53,170 nt of DNA from Fundidesulfovibrio agrisoli (GTDB lineage: Bacteria; Desulfobacterota; Desulfovibrionia; Desulfovibrionales; Desulfovibrionaceae). Made by a program: the position numbers and the translations under genes. The stretch covers positions 1 through 53,170 of the forward strand of contig NZ_JAKZKX010000025.1 of NCBI RefSeq assembly GCF_022808715.1, in the 5' to 3' direction. This document shows, in pieces, positions 24,648 to 33,588 of the stretch; within the stretch, counting starts at the first letter, position 1, and every line of letters starts with the position of its first letter. The notes below the pieces were generated by a model. That model was not told the DNA's origin and searched no databases. It saw only the letters and a program-made list of their open reading frames with translations.

Positions 24648-24818
24648 TCTTCGGCCTTGTATGAATTCAGGCATGGCCCGGCCCGGACGGTGAACCGCCC
24701 CGCGCCCGGCCGTCTGCCCCTGGCCCGCCCTTGTCGTCCCCCGGGGGGCTGGCGTCAAGGCCGGACGCAGCACGGAGAAGGCGTTCGGCATGTCCCGCCC
24801 GCCGGGCATGGGCCTTTC

Positions 24819-26141
24819 TCAGGGATTGAGCGGCCCGAGCGCATCGCGGCGGGCCGGGTGGGCATGGCTGCGTCGGCTGTTCCTGCGCGCCGCGGCGAAC
24901 CCCTTGGCGAGCAATTGCCCTGACCAGCTTTCTTTTTGCCTGCCGTAGAGGCAGGCTTCCAGGGCGGCGAATTGCCGCTCAAGCTCCGCGTCGCCGAATT
25001 GCGCGATGAACCCCAGGATGGTGCCCGGATGGCCCGCCGCATCGAACCAGCGGGACAACGCCCGCATCGTCCCGGCCTCTTCCTGGGAAGCAGCCGCGCG
25101 CGTGAATTGCCGGAACAATTGTTTCTCGTTCTCCTGCGCCGTTTGCCCGCCCTTCCCGCTACGCAGTACAGCGATCCCCGCGCCCGCCACGGCGAGAACA
25201 GCGAGCGCGGTTGCCCACAGCCAGGGTGAACGCGCCCCGCGCGCCCTGACCGCGCCTCCGGAGGAGCCCGCATCCAGCACGGGGGTCGGGGCCACATGGA
25301 GCGTGACGGGGGGCAGCGTCACCACCCGCAACGCCTCGACAGCGGGGTTCCACCACTGCACCCGCAGCTCCGGCAGGGTATATGTCCCCGGACTCTGGCA
25401 CACCAGGGAGAACGACTCCACGCGCTTCCCGATGAAATCCCCGCGAGCCATGTCGGTTCCGACCTGCGCCTGCCTGGCGTACACGGCCAGGCCGTCCATG
25501 GGCTCCATCCGCAAGGGGGGCATGGCCATGCCGGGCAGGCCGGCCGCCCGCATGATGATGGCCCGGGTGAAGGCGTCGCCCACCGCGGGCTTGTCCGGGC
25601 TGGGGTCCCAGCGGTCGTCGAGGGTGAAGTCCGTGGCGGTGACGAGCGGGAGCTTCCGGTCCGCCCCGGGCACATCCAGCACCGTGACCGTCGCGGCGGT
25701 GGTGGGCAGGGTCGCGTCCTGATCCTGCCCCGCGTCGCCCTTGTACCCGAATTCCACCTGGAAGGCGGGTACGGCCAGCGCGCCTGCCCGCAAGGGGAAG
25801 AGCGAGATGGAATACTGCTTCGTGAGGTAGGAGACGCCGTCGATGGTCGTCGAGCCCAGAACCGGGTGTGCATCGTCCGCGAACATGGCCAGCCCGGCGT
25901 CCTTGGGCAGGTCGAAGCGGGGAACCCCGGTGAAGGACTCGGTGGTGAAGAGGGTGACGCTCAGTTCGAGCCGCTGGCCGACCCACACCTTGCCCGGTTG
26001 CGACAGTTCGCTTCGCAGCAGGGCCTGCTCACCGGCCGCGAAACACGGGGCCACCGCAAGCCCGGCAGCCAGCGAGGCCGCACCCACGGCCGCCAGCAGG
26101 AACTTCATCCGCAGGGTGCGCAGGGCTGTCCGGGCGTTCAT
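24819..26141 (-). CDS. batD: BatD-like protein (oxygen-tolerance family)
   Basis: A 440-residue membrane-anchored protein. The start at 26141 overlaps the stop of the TPR gene (ATGA) and has GGAGG upstream. A signal sequence (FLLAAVGAASLAAGLAVAPC) leads into two or more beta-rich BatD repeats (VWVGQRLELSVTLFTTE; later TLPELRVQWWNP), then a C-terminal helix (WLWATALAVLAVAGAGIAVL) and a ~110-residue cytoplasmic tail. Bat proteins work with a MoxR ATPase in envelope stress or protein maturation; the 'aerotolerance' name comes from Bacteroides. The gene closes the moxR-bat operon. Confidence 0.85.
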   Translation of the reverse strand: MNARTALRTLRMKFLLAAVGAASLAAGLAVAPCFAAGEQALLRSELSQPGKVWVGQRLELSVTLFTTESFTGVPRFDLPKDAGLAMFADDAHPVLGSTTIDGVSYLTKQYSISLFPLRAGALAVPAFQVEFGYKGDAGQDQDATLPTTAATVTVLDVPGADRKLPLVTATDFTLDDRWDPSPDKPAVGDAFTRAIIMRAAGLPGMAMPPLRMEPMDGLAVYARQAQVGTDMARGDFIGKRVESFSLVCQSPGTYTLPELRVQWWNPAVEALRVVTLPPVTLHVAPTPVLDAGSSGGAVRARGARSPWLWATALAVLAVAGAGIAVLRSGKGGQTAQENEKQLFRQFTRAAASQEEAGTMRALSRWFDAAGHPGTILGFIAQFGDAELERQFAALEACLYGRQKESWSGQLLAKGFAAARRNSRRSHAHPARRDALGPLNP

Positions 26142-26809
26142 TCCAGCCCCTCCTGCCCCTGAGCCCCCGGAGCCTTCCGCGCGGCCTGATAGGCGAATTT
26201 GGCCCGCAGGAAATCCGCCGGGCTGGTCTGCACCCGGCGCAGCCACATGGCGCGCAACTCGGCGTCCGAAAGCCGCCGCTCCCCGCCCGCCACCGTCTCC
26301 TTCTGATCCTGCGGGGCGTTGGCGGCCTGCCTGTCGAAATCGATCTTGTCCGGCGGCAGTTCCCCTCCCGTGCCCTCATCCCCCTCGTCGGGCGGGTGGA
26401 GCCGTTTTTCCCGCTGGTCGGCCAGCTCCAGGTTGTCGGCCGCTTCCTTCCAGCCGGGCTTCAGGGCCAGGGCCTTGCGGTACCCGGCCATGGCCTCCTG
26501 GTAGCTGCCCAGCATGACCAGGGCGTTGGCCCGGTTGTAGACGGCCTCGGCGCTGTCGTCCTGCCCGAAGGCGGCGGCCGCGTCCTTGAAGTCGCCCGCG
26601 CGGTACAGGGCGGCCCCCCGGCGCATGGGGTCCTCGAATTCCCAGGCGGCCTTGTCGTACTCCTTGCGGGCCATGGCGATGCCGCCGCGCTGGTCCGCCG
26701 TGAGGAAGAGGCCCTCGGGCGACCAGTTGGCCAAATGCAGGGCCAGCACAAAGGCGCAGGCGCACAAGGCCAGCGTACCCGGCAGGATGTATTTTCCCCG
26801 GCTAGTCAT
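26138..26809 (-). CDS. batC: TPR protein of the Bat operon (BatC-like)
   Basis: A 223-residue protein with one N-terminal membrane helix (LPGTLALCACAFVLALHLA) and a TPR region at ~45-130 (AALYRAGDFKDAAAAFGQ, then NRANALVMLGSYQEAMAGYR). A charged linker follows (HPPDEGDEGTGGELPPDKID) and a helical tail that ends with SDAELRAMWLRRVQTSPADF, a motif typical of TPR partners of VWA proteins. It overlaps batB by 8 bp and batD by 4 bp, so translation is coupled. The TPRs probably hold the two VWA proteins and MoxR together (inference from the family). Confidence 0.85.
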   Translation of the reverse strand: MTSRGKYILPGTLALCACAFVLALHLANWSPEGLFLTADQRGGIAMARKEYDKAAWEFEDPMRRGAALYRAGDFKDAAAAFGQDDSAEAVYNRANALVMLGSYQEAMAGYRKALALKPGWKEAADNLELADQREKRLHPPDEGDEGTGGELPPDKIDFDRQAANAPQDQKETVAGGERRLSDAELRAMWLRRVQTSPADFLRAKFAYQAARKAPGAQGQEGLE

Positions 26810-27764
26810 AGCTGACCATCCAGCCGCGCCGGGCGAAAAACAGCCCTATCGCCAGCAATGCGGGCAACAGCCAGTAGCCTTCATCCTGCCAGCTTTGCCC
26901 CTGGCCCTCCTGGGCGGCGGCCATGCTGGACTGGATGCGCCCGGCCAGCTTCTCCACGTCCCCGTCGTCGACGCTCGCCACGGTCAGGTCGGCCCCCAGC
27001 GCCGAGGCCGCCTTTTCCCAGGCCTCCGGGTCCAGGGGCGGGGCCGGGGGGCTGTCCGCCGGGACGCGCACGCCCTTGGGCGCGGCCATGGCGTACAGGT
27101 GCAGCGCGATCCCCGCCTGCCTGCGCAGCTGCTCCATCCGGGCCAGTTGCGACGGCGGCAGGGAATCCGCGATGAGCAGGACCGAGCCCCCGATGTTCGC
27201 CTGCCTGAGAAGCGCGGCGGCCTGGCCGAACGCCGCGAGCGGATCGTCCCCCTCGTCCGGCATGACGTCCGGGTCCAGGGCCTGGGAGAACATGTCGATG
27301 ATGGCGGGGTCCACGGTGAAGGGCATGACCAGATGGCTCGACCCGGCATAGGCGATGAGCGCGGTTTTCGCGCCGGGGCGCAGCTTGAGCAGGTCGTGGA
27401 TTTTCTGCGAGGCCCTGACGAGCCGCGAGGGCTGGACGTCCTTGGCCGTCATGGTGGGCGTGACCTTGAGCACGACGGCCAGCCCGGCGGTATCCTGGGT
27501 GAAGGGCGAAGGCGTCTTCTTCCAGGCCGGTCCGGAGACGGCGAGGATGCCGAGGCCCCAGAAGGCGGCCAGCAGCATCAGCGGCAGCCGCCGCTTCCGC
27601 CGCCCCTCGCCCACCAGCAGATGCGCGAGCAGATGCCTGGCGATGAGCGTCTGCATGCCGCGCCTGCCGTCCTTATGCAGGGCGTACCCGATCAGCCCGG
27701 CTGCGGGGAGCAGCAACAACAGCAGCCAGGGGCGCAGGAAATGGAAATTGTGGAGGCTCTCCAT
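26802..27764 (-). CDS. batB: BatB-like VWA protein with degenerate MIDAS
   Basis: A 320-residue protein with N-terminal hydrophobic segments (LRPWLLLLLLPAAGLIGYAL and LPLMLLAAFWGLGILAVSGP), a periplasmic VWA domain (~90-280) and a C-terminal helix (WLLPALLAIGLFFA). The family MIDAS motif D-x-S-x-S is replaced by K-V-T-P-T (100-104), although the following KDVQPSRLVRA is conserved. Metal-dependent ligand binding in the usual way is therefore unlikely. The start overlaps the batA stop (TGATG). The longer open frame upstream is only a shadow of batA. Confidence 0.87.
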   Translation of the reverse strand: MESLHNFHFLRPWLLLLLLPAAGLIGYALHKDGRRGMQTLIARHLLAHLLVGEGRRKRRLPLMLLAAFWGLGILAVSGPAWKKTPSPFTQDTAGLAVVLKVTPTMTAKDVQPSRLVRASQKIHDLLKLRPGAKTALIAYAGSSHLVMPFTVDPAIIDMFSQALDPDVMPDEGDDPLAAFGQAAALLRQANIGGSVLLIADSLPPSQLARMEQLRRQAGIALHLYAMAAPKGVRVPADSPPAPPLDPEAWEKAASALGADLTVASVDDGDVEKLAGRIQSSMAAAQEGQGQSWQDEGYWLLPALLAIGLFFARRGWMVSYD

Positions 27765-28741
27765 CAGGCCGCCCCCCGCGTCCGCGCGATGCGCCCCGCG
27801 TGCAGCAGCATGCTGAGCAGGAGCGCCGCCCCCAGGGGCCAGTGATACAGGTCCGCCTTGGGCCGGTAGCTGACGCTCTGGACCTGGTGCGTGCCCAGCT
27901 TGTCGATATCCTTGTAGATGTTTTCGAGGCCCGCGCCGTCGCCGGCCCAGAAGTAGGAGCCCCCCGTGGTCGCGGCCACGTCCTTGAGCGTTCTGACGTC
28001 CAGTTTCTGCTCGCCCACGGCCGTGGGGTCGCCCACGGCCACCGTGTAGATCACGATGCGCTCGTCCTTGGCGATGGCCGCGGCCTTTTCCGGCGCCAGC
28101 CTGGAGCTGCTGTCGTTGCCGTCGGTGAGCAGGATCAGGAGCTTGTCCTTGACGGTGCTGGCCTTGAACATGTTGATGGCCACGCCGATGGCGTCGCCGA
28201 TGGCCGTCCTTGGACCGGCCATGCCCACCTGGGCCTCGCGGAGCAGTTCCCGGCAGGTTTCGAGGTCCTCGGTGAAGGGGGCCTGGATGAAGGGCGCGGT
28301 GCCGAAGAAGATGAGCCCCACCCGGTCGCCCTTGCGCCGCTTGAGGAAGTCGTCGAGCACGCCTTTGACCGCGTCCAGGCGGGTGCTCTTCCGGCCGTCG
28401 GCGGTGGTGAAATCCTCCGTCTCCATGGAGCTGGAGAGGTCCACGCCGAGGAGGACATCGCGCGTGGGGATCTCCCTGACGATCGGCGGCTCGACCCACT
28501 GGGGCCTGGCCATGGCGACCACCAGCAGGAGCCAGCACAGGCTGGCCACGATCTGCCTGGGCAGCGTCTGCGCGCGCACGACGGCCCCGTCCCCCGGAGT
28601 CTGGCCGGAGAGGGCCGCCAGTTCGTCGAAAAAGGGCACCAGCACCGCCGGGCGCTCCTCCCGATAGGGCCGGGAGAGCCACCGGACGACCAGCGGCAGG
28701 GGCAGGACGGCGAGCAGCCATATGTGGGCGAAGGTGAACAT
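27764..28741 (-). CDS. batA: BatA-like VWA protein
   Basis: A 325-residue membrane protein. Two N-terminal hydrophobic segments are followed by a VWA domain with an intact MIDAS (DLSSSM, Asp101-Ser103-Ser105; Thr in GPRTAIGDAIG; Asp in LLTDGND), so Mg-dependent ligand binding is expected. A C-terminal helix (WPLGAALLLSMLLHAG) anchors it. Paired VWA proteins, one functional and one degenerate, sit side by side here. It starts 3 bp after the DUF4381 gene. Confidence 0.9.
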   Translation of the reverse strand: MFTFAHIWLLAVLPLPLVVRWLSRPYREERPAVLVPFFDELAALSGQTPGDGAVVRAQTLPRQIVASLCWLLLVVAMARPQWVEPPIVREIPTRDVLLGVDLSSSMETEDFTTADGRKSTRLDAVKGVLDDFLKRRKGDRVGLIFFGTAPFIQAPFTEDLETCRELLREAQVGMAGPRTAIGDAIGVAINMFKASTVKDKLLILLTDGNDSSSRLAPEKAAAIAKDERIVIYTVAVGDPTAVGEQKLDVRTLKDVAATTGGSYFWAGDGAGLENIYKDIDKLGTHQVQSVSYRPKADLYHWPLGAALLLSMLLHAGRIARTRGAA

Positions 28742-28744
28742 GGG

Positions 28745-29284
28745 TCAGGCGGAGCCAGCTGTTGCGGCAACGGTCGGTTCGGGGCCGTCGCCCGCGCGGT
28801 GCCCGGCCAGCCACGCCCGCACCGCCCCGCACAGGCCTTGGGCCTGCGCCCGGCTGACGCCGTGGAGCAGCGTTTCCGGGCCGTAGGAGCACAGCAAAAG
28901 CAGCCTGCCGTTGTCCCCCGCGAACACGGGCCTGCCCAGGCGGGCATCCAGAAAATCGAGCCAGGGCTGCCCGCTCAGGGAGGCCGCCGCCTCGCGCCCG
29001 TAGGCGGCCAGGGCCGTGCGTTTGAGAAGTTCGGGAATGCGCGGCAGCAGAAGGTGGGCGGGCTGCTCCCCGGCCAGGCCGCTTTGCAGCCGCGCGAGCT
29101 CGGCCAGGGCCTCGCGCCGGTAGGCGTCGCACCGCCGGTGCCGCGCCAATGCGACGGCGCCCCAGATCATGAGCAGCGCCACGGTCAGGCCCAGCGCGTA
29201 CCAGCCCGGCGCGGGCGGCAGCCAGGGCGCTGGCCCGGGGACGATTATATCGTGCAGATCCTGCAGATCGATGGGGCTTGGCAT
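28745..29284 (-). CDS. DUF4381 family membrane protein
   Basis: A 179-residue protein with an N-terminal LQDLHDIIVPGPAPWLPPAPGW lead, then one membrane helix (YALGLTVALLMIWGAVALAR) and a cytoplasmic helical domain of ~120 residues. Proteins of this family are found almost only inside moxR-DUF58-VWA operons, as here. The biochemical role is unknown. It lies 113 bp after DUF58, the largest gap inside the operon, and 3 bp before batA. Confidence 0.85.
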   Translation of the reverse strand: MPSPIDLQDLHDIIVPGPAPWLPPAPGWYALGLTVALLMIWGAVALARHRRCDAYRREALAELARLQSGLAGEQPAHLLLPRIPELLKRTALAAYGREAAASLSGQPWLDFLDARLGRPVFAGDNGRLLLLCSYGPETLLHGVSRAQAQGLCGAVRAWLAGHRAGDGPEPTVAATAGSA

Positions 29285-29397
29285 GGGCGGTTCACCGGTT
29301 CATGTTGTGCAATACCTGTCTCCAGCCCTCTTCCAAGGCCGCAGCGCGGCATCCCGTCCCGCGCCGCGTGCGCCGGGATCTCCTCAGCGGGACATGC

Positions 29398-30399
29398 TCA
29401 GCGGGCTCCTTCCAGGGGGACTCTGACCGCCCGGACATGCTTGCCGGGCACAAGCCCCAGGGCGTCGCGCAGCTGCGCGGCCACGTCCCTCACCGTATCC
29501 AGGGGCAGCACGGGAACCCCCAGCCGGTTCAACGCCTCGCCCAGGGTCTTCAGGCGGCCTTGCAGAAATTCCGGGAAGCGCTCCTTGAATTGCCGGTCGT
29601 GGCTGTCCAGCCGGATCTGGCTCTTGCCGTCGCTGATGACCAGGTAGCCCTTTTCCGGCAGCTGTCGCGCCAGGGGGTCGTACACCGGGGTCAGCAGAAG
29701 ATCGTTGTGCCGGGCGAGCTCGGCGGCGTGGCGCAGGGTCGCGTCGTTCATGCCGAAAAAATCGCTGATGACGCAGACCAGGTAGTCGTGCCCCGCCAGG
29801 GACACGGCCTTTTGCAGGGCCTGGTTCAGCATCTCCGGGGAGGGCGCGATGCCCCGGTCGACGCCCAGGGCGTTGTTGCGCTCCACCACGGCCCGCAGGA
29901 TGCGCATCACGTTCTTCTTCGAGCGCTGGCACCGGATCACCCGCATGTCGCCGTCGCCGAAGATCATGGCCCCCACCCGGTCCCCGGCGGAAACCACGCG
30001 CCAGGCCGCGAGGGCCGCGGCCTGGGCGGCCGTGACCGATTTCATGTTGACCTGGGAGCCGAAAAACATGGAGAGGCGCTGGTCCACCACCAGCAGCACC
30101 GGCCGCTCCCGGTCCTCGGTGTAGACCCTGACCTGCGGCTGGCCGGTGCGCCGCGTGGCCTTCCAGTCCATGGAACGGATGTCGTCCCCGGGGCGGTACT
30201 GGCGGAGCTCCTCGAAATCGAGCCCCCTGCCGCGCAGGCGCGAGGCGTGCCTGCCGGAGAGCAGGCTGTGCACGGGCTGCCTGGGGAGGAGGCTGAAGCC
30301 CGACGCCTTGTGCTGGAGGCGCACCAGATCCTCCAGGGAGACGTAGACTCCGGGGCTGTTTTCGCTTGGTTCCGGCCGCATGTCGCCCTTCCCGGCCAT
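29398..30399 (-). CDS. DUF58 protein of the moxR operon
   Basis: A 333-residue cytoplasmic protein. The DUF58 core motif is RGLDFEELRQYRPGDDIRSM followed by DWKATRRTGQPQVRVY. A VWA-like alpha/beta region follows (VLLVVDQRLSMFF, with D-x-R-x-S instead of a full MIDAS). It starts 2 bp after the moxR stop. The ATG at 30381 (six codons in, with GGGAAGG before it) is an alternative start with a better ribosome-binding site. DUF58 proteins are thought to work with MoxR ATPases on protein or enzyme maturation. Confidence 0.9.
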   Translation of the reverse strand: MAGKGDMRPEPSENSPGVYVSLEDLVRLQHKASGFSLLPRQPVHSLLSGRHASRLRGRGLDFEELRQYRPGDDIRSMDWKATRRTGQPQVRVYTEDRERPVLLVVDQRLSMFFGSQVNMKSVTAAQAAALAAWRVVSAGDRVGAMIFGDGDMRVIRCQRSKKNVMRILRAVVERNNALGVDRGIAPSPEMLNQALQKAVSLAGHDYLVCVISDFFGMNDATLRHAAELARHNDLLLTPVYDPLARQLPEKGYLVISDGKSQIRLDSHDRQFKERFPEFLQGRLKTLGEALNRLGVPVLPLDTVRDVAAQLRDALGLVPGKHVRAVRVPLEGAR

Positions 30400-30401
30400 T
30401 C

Positions 30402-31367
30402 TCAGGCCACGGCCACCAGCTTCAGGATGGCGTCTATCACCTGGTCGGCGTTCACTCCGGCCGCGTTGGCTTCATAGCTCAGGATCAGGCGGTGCCGCAG
30501 GCAGTCGTGCACCACCGCCCGGACGTCGTCCGGCAGCACATGGTCCCTGCCGTGGAGCCAGGCGTGCACGCGGGAGCACTTGTCCAGGGCCAGGCTGCCC
30601 CGGGGGCTGGCCCCGACCTCCAGCCAGCCCGCGAGCTGCTTGTCGTATTTCTCGGGGTGGCGGGTGGCGCTCACCAGCGCGACCACATAGCGGTCGACGG
30701 CATCGGAGGAATAGACGGCGCTGATCTCCTCGCGGGCGGCGAACACGGTCTCCTGGGCGATGGCCTCCTGCGGGGGCTGCTGCCCCGCCCCCTGCTCGCC
30801 GCGCACCAGGCGTATGATCCCGAGCTCGTCCTCGTCGCCGGGGTAGCCGATCCTGACGTGCATGAGGAAGCGGTCCATCTGGGCCTCGGGCAGGGGGTAT
30901 GTGCCCTCCTGCTCGATGGGATTCTGGGTGGCCAGGACCATGAAGAACCGTTCCAGCTTGTGCGTCTTCCCGGCCACGGTCACCTGCCGCTCCTCCATGG
31001 CCTCCAGCAGGGCCGACTGCACCTTGGCCGGGGCCCGGTTGATCTCGTCCGCCAGGATCAGGTTGGAGAAGATGGGGCCGGGCTGGAATTCGAACAGGTC
31101 CTTCCCGCCGGAGGCGTAATACATCTCCGTGCCGGTGATGTCGGAGGGGAGCAGGTCCGGGGTGAACTGGATGCGGGAGAACTTGACGGAGAGGTTGGCC
31201 GCCAGGCTCTTGACCGCCCTGGTCTTGGCCAGGCCGGGCAGGCCTTCCAGCAGCAGGTTGCCGTCGGCCAGGAGGCAGACGATCAGCCGTTCGACGACGT
31301 CCGCCTGGCCGATGATGGATTGCTCCATCCGCGCCTGCAAATCCTTTATCGTATCACGTGTGGCCAT
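30402..31367 (-). CDS. moxR: MoxR family AAA+ ATPase
   Basis: A 321-residue ATPase with Walker A GLPGLAKT (42-49), Walker B LILADE (103-108), sensor-1 in FMVLATQNP and the arginine-finger region EAQMDRFLMHV. The C-terminal lid domain ends with LILSYEANAAGVNADQVI. MoxR ATPases act as chaperones for metal-cofactor insertion or activation of partner complexes, usually with VWA proteins. It leads the operon moxR-DUF58-DUF4381-batA-batB-batC-batD. The sulfatase upstream is separated by a hairpin. Confidence 0.94.
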   Translation of the reverse strand: MATRDTIKDLQARMEQSIIGQADVVERLIVCLLADGNLLLEGLPGLAKTRAVKSLAANLSVKFSRIQFTPDLLPSDITGTEMYYASGGKDLFEFQPGPIFSNLILADEINRAPAKVQSALLEAMEERQVTVAGKTHKLERFFMVLATQNPIEQEGTYPLPEAQMDRFLMHVRIGYPGDEDELGIIRLVRGEQGAGQQPPQEAIAQETVFAAREEISAVYSSDAVDRYVVALVSATRHPEKYDKQLAGWLEVGASPRGSLALDKCSRVHAWLHGRDHVLPDDVRAVVHDCLRHRLILSYEANAAGVNADQVIDAILKLVAVA

Positions 31368-31420
31368 GATGATTTCCTGGGCGATGCGACGCGGGTTGAG
31401 CCCGCACGCCTGCCCCGGAG

Positions 31421-31445
31421 ACCCGCCCGGCCTTGCCGGGCGGGT
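31421..31445 (-). terminator. Hairpin between sulfatase and moxR
   Basis: A perfect 10-bp GC stem (31421-31430 with 31436-31445) and a 5-nt loop lie between the sulfatase stop and the moxR start. No T-run follows, so it may attenuate rather than end transcription. It leaves open whether moxR is read from the sulfatase promoter. Confidence 0.45.
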
Positions 31446-31477
31446 GCTCCATGAGCCCGTGCGGTTGTCGGTTCAGG

Positions 31478-33043
31478 CTACCTCTTGGCGCCGGCGGCCT
31501 GTTCCAGCTGGAACAGCGCCTTCTTCACTCCGTCGATGGTGAAGCTCCCGGGGAGCTGCGCCGGAGGGTAGTCCTTGAAGGTCATCATGAACTGGCCGAG
31601 CACCTCCTGCAGCGGGTAGAGGAGGAAGATGTGGTCGAGGGTCCAGTCCCAATAGGTGTTGGAGGTGATGGGCGAGCGCTCGTACGGGTCGAGCCGCAGG
31701 TTGATCATGAGCGGGAAGCGCAGGTTGCGGAACTCACGCTGCCAGACGTCCAGGGTTCCCGGGGAGTCCTGCACCATGAAATGCAGCTTGTAGTTCCCGT
31801 AGCGGAGGGCCAGCAGGTCGAGGTCGTCCGAGAAGTACCAGAGTTCCTTGCGGCGGCTCTTGTCCTCCTGGCCGGTCAGGTAGGGGAGCTGGTTGTAGCC
31901 GTCCAGGTAGTTCTTGAAGTTCTTTCCGGCGGCGCTGTAGCCCTTCTTCAGCTCGTCCGCGATGTTGGGGTCGCCTGCCGCCGCGACCAGGGTGGGGAAC
32001 CAGTCCAGGCCGGAGAAGATCTCGTTGGAGACCTGCCCCGCCTTGATGTGCCCGGGCCAGCGGACCATGGCGGGAACGCGGAACGCGCCTTCCCAGCCGG
32101 AGTTCTTCTCGTTGCGGAAAGGCGTCATGGCGGCGTCCGGCCAGGAGTTCATGTGCGGGCCGTTGTCCGTGGTGTAGATGACGATGGTGTTGTCGGCGAT
32201 GCCCAGCTTGTCGATGGTCTCCAGGATGGCGCCGACGTTCTTGTCGTGGTCTATCATGGTGTCATGATAAAATCCCTGGTTCTCGCCCGCCTGGCCCACG
32301 CTCGCGGGCTTGGTGTGGGTGCGGAAATGCATGTGGGTGAAGTTCGTCCACAGGAAGAACGGCTTCTTCGCCTTGACCTGGCGCTCGATGAAATCCTGGG
32401 AGCGGGTCTGGATGTCGTCGTCGATGGTCTCCATGCGCTTCTTGGTCAGGGGGCCGGTGTCTTCGATCCTGCCGTCCGCGAAGGAATGGATAACGCCCCT
32501 GGGGCCGTACTTCTTCCTGAATTCCGGGTTCTTCGGATAATCGGGCAGCTCCGGCTCCTCCTCGGCGTTGAGGTGGTAGAGGTTGCCGTAGAACTCGTCG
32601 AAGCCGTGGTTGGTCGGCAGCATCTCGTCACGGTCGCCCAGGTGGTTCTTGCCGAATTGGGCCGTGGCGTAGCCGAGGTTCTTGAACACCTGGGCCATGG
32701 TGATGGTGGAATCCTGCAGGCCCTGCTTGGCGCCCGGCATGCCCACCTTGGAGAGGCCCGTGCGCGCGGTGCTCTGGCCGGTGATGAAGGTCGACCGGCC
32801 GGCGGTGCAGCTCTGTTCCGCGTAGTAGTCGGTGAACAGCATGCCCTCGTGGGCCAGCCTGTCGATGTTGGGCGTCCTGAAGCCCAGCAGCCCCTGCGAA
32901 TAGGCGCTGATGTCGGTGAGGCCGATATCGTCGCCGAAGATGACCACTATGTTGGGTTTGTCGGGGGCGGCGAGAGCGCTTCCAGCCACCAGGGCCAGTG
33001 AAATGATTATGGACGACGCAAAGGCGAACTTCCATCTATTCAT
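31478..33043 (-). CDS. Secreted arylsulfatase
   Basis: A 521-residue periplasmic sulfatase with a signal peptide (SIIISLALVAGSALA). The active-site motif is CTAGR (79-83): the Cys must be turned into formylglycine by a maturase, which is not in the window. Metal ligands fit the family (FGDDIG at 36-41; TDNGPHMN further on). It hydrolyses sulfate esters, releasing sulfate, a possible electron acceptor source for a sulfate reducer (inference). AAGGAGG precedes the ATG. It is upstream of moxR-bat on the same strand, and MoxR systems are known to sit next to enzymes that need maturation. Confidence 0.93.
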   Translation of the reverse strand: MNRWKFAFASSIIISLALVAGSALAAPDKPNIVVIFGDDIGLTDISAYSQGLLGFRTPNIDRLAHEGMLFTDYYAEQSCTAGRSTFITGQSTARTGLSKVGMPGAKQGLQDSTITMAQVFKNLGYATAQFGKNHLGDRDEMLPTNHGFDEFYGNLYHLNAEEEPELPDYPKNPEFRKKYGPRGVIHSFADGRIEDTGPLTKKRMETIDDDIQTRSQDFIERQVKAKKPFFLWTNFTHMHFRTHTKPASVGQAGENQGFYHDTMIDHDKNVGAILETIDKLGIADNTIVIYTTDNGPHMNSWPDAAMTPFRNEKNSGWEGAFRVPAMVRWPGHIKAGQVSNEIFSGLDWFPTLVAAAGDPNIADELKKGYSAAGKNFKNYLDGYNQLPYLTGQEDKSRRKELWYFSDDLDLLALRYGNYKLHFMVQDSPGTLDVWQREFRNLRFPLMINLRLDPYERSPITSNTYWDWTLDHIFLLYPLQEVLGQFMMTFKDYPPAQLPGSFTIDGVKKALFQLEQAAGAKR

Positions 33044-33588
33044 CAGGGTGCCTCCTTGTCTCGGCGGAATGTTTTCATCGGCGTTTACAGTGTTGCCATC
33101 CTTGATTCATGCATTCACCTTGCATCAAGGCATCTTGCGCTCTGCTGATGTAACCGATTCACAGCCCCGGACAAGCGGCAATCGACTTGGATGCTGCGCA
33201 TCCTCCCAGGCCCATGCTACGGGCGCATGTTTCCATGATTTCAAATGCGCGTCCCTTTCCCCCTGCGGCTTCACCTCGCCACCAACCCGAATGTGACCGC
33301 GATGCATTCCGGATCGTTTCGCTCGGGAACAATACTACAGGGTTCAAGACCATTGTTGCATACCCCAATCGAAACGCCAAGCAGGGAAAAGGAGGTTCTT
33401 CACATGCAGACACAGGGTGGGGCAAATCCACCGGGAGCCCCTCGCCTTATCGGCAAGCAGCGCCTCTCACCCTGGAGGGCTTTCCGACGCCCCGCCTGTC
33501 GGGCTGCACTTGGCACTCACTGAGACAAAGAGCGGTGCGGAGAGCAGGCGAGATGCCGACAAGGCAAGAACGGCTCAAAGGGAACCCA
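33044..33588 (-). other. 545-bp region between sulfatase and hydrolase
   Basis: No convincing gene. A 7-bp inverted repeat CCTTGAT/ATCAAGG (33100-33106 and 33124-33130) lies ~60 bp before the sulfatase start and could be an operator. The rest is likely upstream or decayed sequence. Confidence 0.3.
33404..33523 (+). CDS. Possible 39-residue ORF with a strong ribosome-binding site
   Basis: AAGGAGG lies 7-8 bp before this ATG on the plus strand, better than chance would give. The 39 codons encode a basic, Pro/Arg-rich peptide (ending CRAALGTH) that I do not recognise. It may be a small protein, a leader, or the 5' remnant of a lost gene; the following bases look decayed. Confidence 0.25.
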   Translation: MQTQGGANPPGAPRLIGKQRLSPWRAFRRPACRAALGTH

